NCBI GenBank assembly: GCA_036376915.1
Contig: DASUZK010000055.1
Location: 1 to 6,609 of the forward strand
Direction of reading: 5' to 3'
DNA length: 6,609 nt
Source of the DNA: VRUE01 sp036376915
GTDB lineage: Bacteria; Actinomycetota; Thermoleophilia; Solirubrobacterales; 70-9
Both the position numbers and the translations under genes were made by a program. The stretch's first letter is position 1; each line of letters opens with the position of its first letter. This document shows positions 5,175-6,609 of this stretch, piece after piece. Under the pieces are notes generated by a model. That model ran no database searches. It saw nothing but the letters and a program-made list of their open reading frames with translations, and was not told the origin of the DNA.

Positions 5175-5531
5175 GTGAAACTCGTGGTCGGCATCGTGCG
5201 CCCGGAGAAGGCGAACGACGTGCTCGAGGCCCTCTACCGCGCCGAGGTGCGGGGAGTATCGCTCAGCCGCGTGCAGGGGCACGGCGGCGAGCTGGAGCGA
5301 GTCGAGACCTACCGCGGCACGACCGTGCAGATGGGTCTCGCCGAGAAGGTGCGCTTCGAGATCGCGGTCTCCGACGACTTCGTGCAGCCGACGGTCGACG
5401 CGCTCTGCGAGGGCGCCCGCACCGGCCACGTCGGCGACGGCAAGATCTTCGTCCTGCCCCTCGATCGCGCCGTGCGCATCCGCACCGGCGAGACCGACCA
5501 CGGCGCCGTGACGCCGGTGGACAAGCGATGA
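5175..5531 (+). CDS. glnK: PII-family nitrogen regulator (GlnK-like), without Tyr51
   Basis: GTG at 5175 sits 4 nt after the strong site GGAAGGGAGG and gives 118 residues, the usual PII length. PII trimers sense ATP/ADP and 2-oxoglutarate and, next to an amt gene, typically block the ammonium channel when nitrogen is plentiful. Conserved parts are the first strand VKLVVGIVRPEK, the T-loop base ETYRGTT (44-50), Lys58, the nucleotide-binding TGHVGDGKIFV (83-93) and RIRTGE (101-106, with Arg101 and Arg103). The T-loop is unusual. The modifiable Tyr51 is Val51, and Gln39, which helps bind 2-oxoglutarate-Mg in E. coli PII, is Glu39 within RVQGHGGELERVE. Uridylylation or adenylylation at Tyr51 is therefore excluded, and 2-oxoglutarate response may differ. 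Its TGA overlaps the ATG of amt (ATGA), so the two are co-translated. Confidence 0.93.
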   Translation: MKLVVGIVRPEKANDVLEALYRAEVRGVSLSRVQGHGGELERVETYRGTTVQMGLAEKVRFEIAVSDDFVQPTVDALCEGARTGHVGDGKIFVLPLDRAVRIRTGETDHGAVTPVDKR

Positions 5532-6609
5532 GCGCGCTTCCCCTCACCGCTGCGATCGACACCGGCGACACCGCCTGGATGATGGCCGCGACCGCACTGG
5601 TGCTGATGATGACCCCGGCCCTGGGCCTCTTCTACGCCGGCCTGGTGCGCGCGAAGAACACGCTCAACACCTTCATGATGTGCGTCGCGGCGATCGCCGT
5701 GGCGATGGTCACCTGGGCGCTGGTCGGCTACTCGCTCGCCTTCGACGGCACCGGCGACCTGATCGGCGGCCTCGGCTTCGTCGGCCTCGAGGGCGTCGAC
5801 CTGGAACCGCGCAACGCCGAATCGACCATCCCCCACCTCCTCTTCATGGCCTTCCAGGCCACCTTCTGCATCATCACCGTGGCGCTGGTCTCCGGTGCCG
5901 TGGTCGAGCGGATGCGCTTCGGCGCCTTCCTCGTCTTCGCGGCACTCTGGTCAGTGGTCGTCTACGCGGTGCTCGCCCACTGGGCCTTCGGCGGCGGCTG
6001 GCTGGCCGAGCGCGGCACGCTCGACTTCGCCGGCGGCGTGCCGGTCGAGATGGCCTCCGGCTTCTCTGCCCTGGCGGCGGCGCTGGTGGTCGGCTCGCGC
6101 AAGGACTACGGCCGCTTGGCCCTGCTCCCCCACAACGCGCTCTACGTGCTGCTCGGCGCCGGCCTGCTGTGGTTCGGCTGGTTCGGCTTCAACGGCGGCA
6201 GCGGCTTCAACACCGGCACCAACAGCGTGCTCGCCTTCACCAACACGCTGATCACCCCGGCCTGCGCCCTGATCACCTGGTTCGTCCTCGACCTGATCCG
6301 CAACCGCAAGGTGACGGCGATCGGCGCCGCCACCGCGATCATCGTCGGCTGCGTGCTGATCACCCCAGCGGGCGGTTTCATCAGCCCCGGATGGGCGATG
6401 GTGCTCGGCTTCCTCGGGGCGCTGCCCTGCTACGCGCTGATCGCCTGGCGGCCGCGCACCCGGGTCGACGAGACGCTCGACGTGCTCGCCGCCCACGGCA
6501 TCGCCGGCTTCACCGGCATCCTCTTCATCGGCCTCGTCGCCCAGGTCGGCTGGAACGGCCTCGCCGACGGCCTCTTCTACGGCAACGCGGACCAGCTGCT
6601 CGACCAGGC
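5528..6609 (+). CDS. amt: Ammonium transporter (Amt family), partial at right edge
   Basis: The first 360 codons are present; the C-terminus is missing. It starts at ATG 5528 inside the glnK stop, so it is translationally coupled. The N-terminus (DTAWMMAATALVLMMTPALG) and the following hydrophobic segments match the Amt fold of 11 membrane helices, about ten of them in the window. By offset of 6 from E. coli AmtB, phenylalanine-gate residues Phe113 (F107) and Phe221 (F215), Asp166 (D160), Trp218 (W212) and Ser225 (S219, GFNGGS) are kept. AmtB Trp148 is Phe154. The first histidine of the pore's twin-His pair (H168) is Glu174 in DFAGGVPVEMASG, while the second is His323 (AAHGIAGFTG). Yeast Mep1/Mep3 carry Glu at this place and still carry ammonium, so the protein is probably active but with altered kinetics or pH response. 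The C-tail that normally contacts PII cannot be judged. Confidence 0.94.
   Translation, partial: MSALPLTAAIDTGDTAWMMAATALVLMMTPALGLFYAGLVRAKNTLNTFMMCVAAIAVAMVTWALVGYSLAFDGTGDLIGGLGFVGLEGVDLEPRNAESTIPHLLFMAFQATFCIITVALVSGAVVERMRFGAFLVFAALWSVVVYAVLAHWAFGGGWLAERGTLDFAGGVPVEMASGFSALAAALVVGSRKDYGRLALLPHNALYVLLGAGLLWFGWFGFNGGSGFNTGTNSVLAFTNTLITPACALITWFVLDLIRNRKVTAIGAATAIIVGCVLITPAGGFISPGWAMVLGFLGALPCYALIAWRPRTRVDETLDVLAAHGIAGFTGILFIGLVAQVGWNGLADGLFYGNADQLLDQ

Noticed and set aside
5088..5501. N-terminal extension of the TPR protein to 258 residues
   Set aside because: The extension is antisense to glnK and crosses its promoter, and it carries no TPR or other domain signal.

Overview
The window looks like chromosomal DNA from a high-GC actinobacterium, most likely of the Thermoleophilia (Solirubrobacterales/Gaiellales) type. 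This rests on the very high G+C at third codon positions, GTG starts and 4-bp stop/start overlaps, a secreted protein with an 'ALALFVTLGGTVYAA' N-terminus common in that class, DUF4430 proteins, and promoters of the TTGACC/TAGGxT kind. The lineage is inferred from style, not from a marker gene.

Region 1 (about 1-1135, minus strand) is a vitamin-B12-controlled unit. A cobalamin riboswitch with its B12 box and other core motifs lies in the leader of a secreted DUF4430 plus Ig-like protein. The stop of that gene overlaps the GTG start of a second, lipoprotein-type gene that runs off the left edge. A small hairpin holding the ribosome binding site sits between riboswitch and start codon. DUF4430 resembles the cobalamin-binding C-terminal domain of transcobalamin, so B12 capture at the cell surface is a reasonable reading. 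Upstream is a gap of about 300 bp without genes that holds a perfect 14-bp-arm inverted repeat (1278-1313).

Region 2 (1349-2111, plus strand) is one exported protein of unknown function, with its own promoter and strong ribosome binding site. It has an alanine-rich repeat stretch, a cysteine-containing C-terminal part, and a change in codon use about halfway through.

Region 3 (2167-4728) is a divergent two-component pair: a NarL/FixJ response regulator (minus) and a soluble GAF-GAF histidine kinase (plus). Their promoters are back to back around an imperfect 18-bp palindrome. The first GAF domain carries the HPPM motif whose histidine is the haem ligand of mycobacterial DosS/DosT, so the pair may sense oxygen, NO/CO or redox state.

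Region 4 (4725-6609) has a small TPR protein (minus, probably leaderless) that meets the kinase gene tail to tail. Diverging from it is a glnK-amt operon (plus) with a clear promoter, running off the right edge. Both operon products are altered at key positions: the PII protein lacks the modifiable Tyr51, and the ammonium transporter has glutamate instead of the first histidine of the twin-His pore pair. No mobile element, CRISPR array, tRNA or rRNA was seen.
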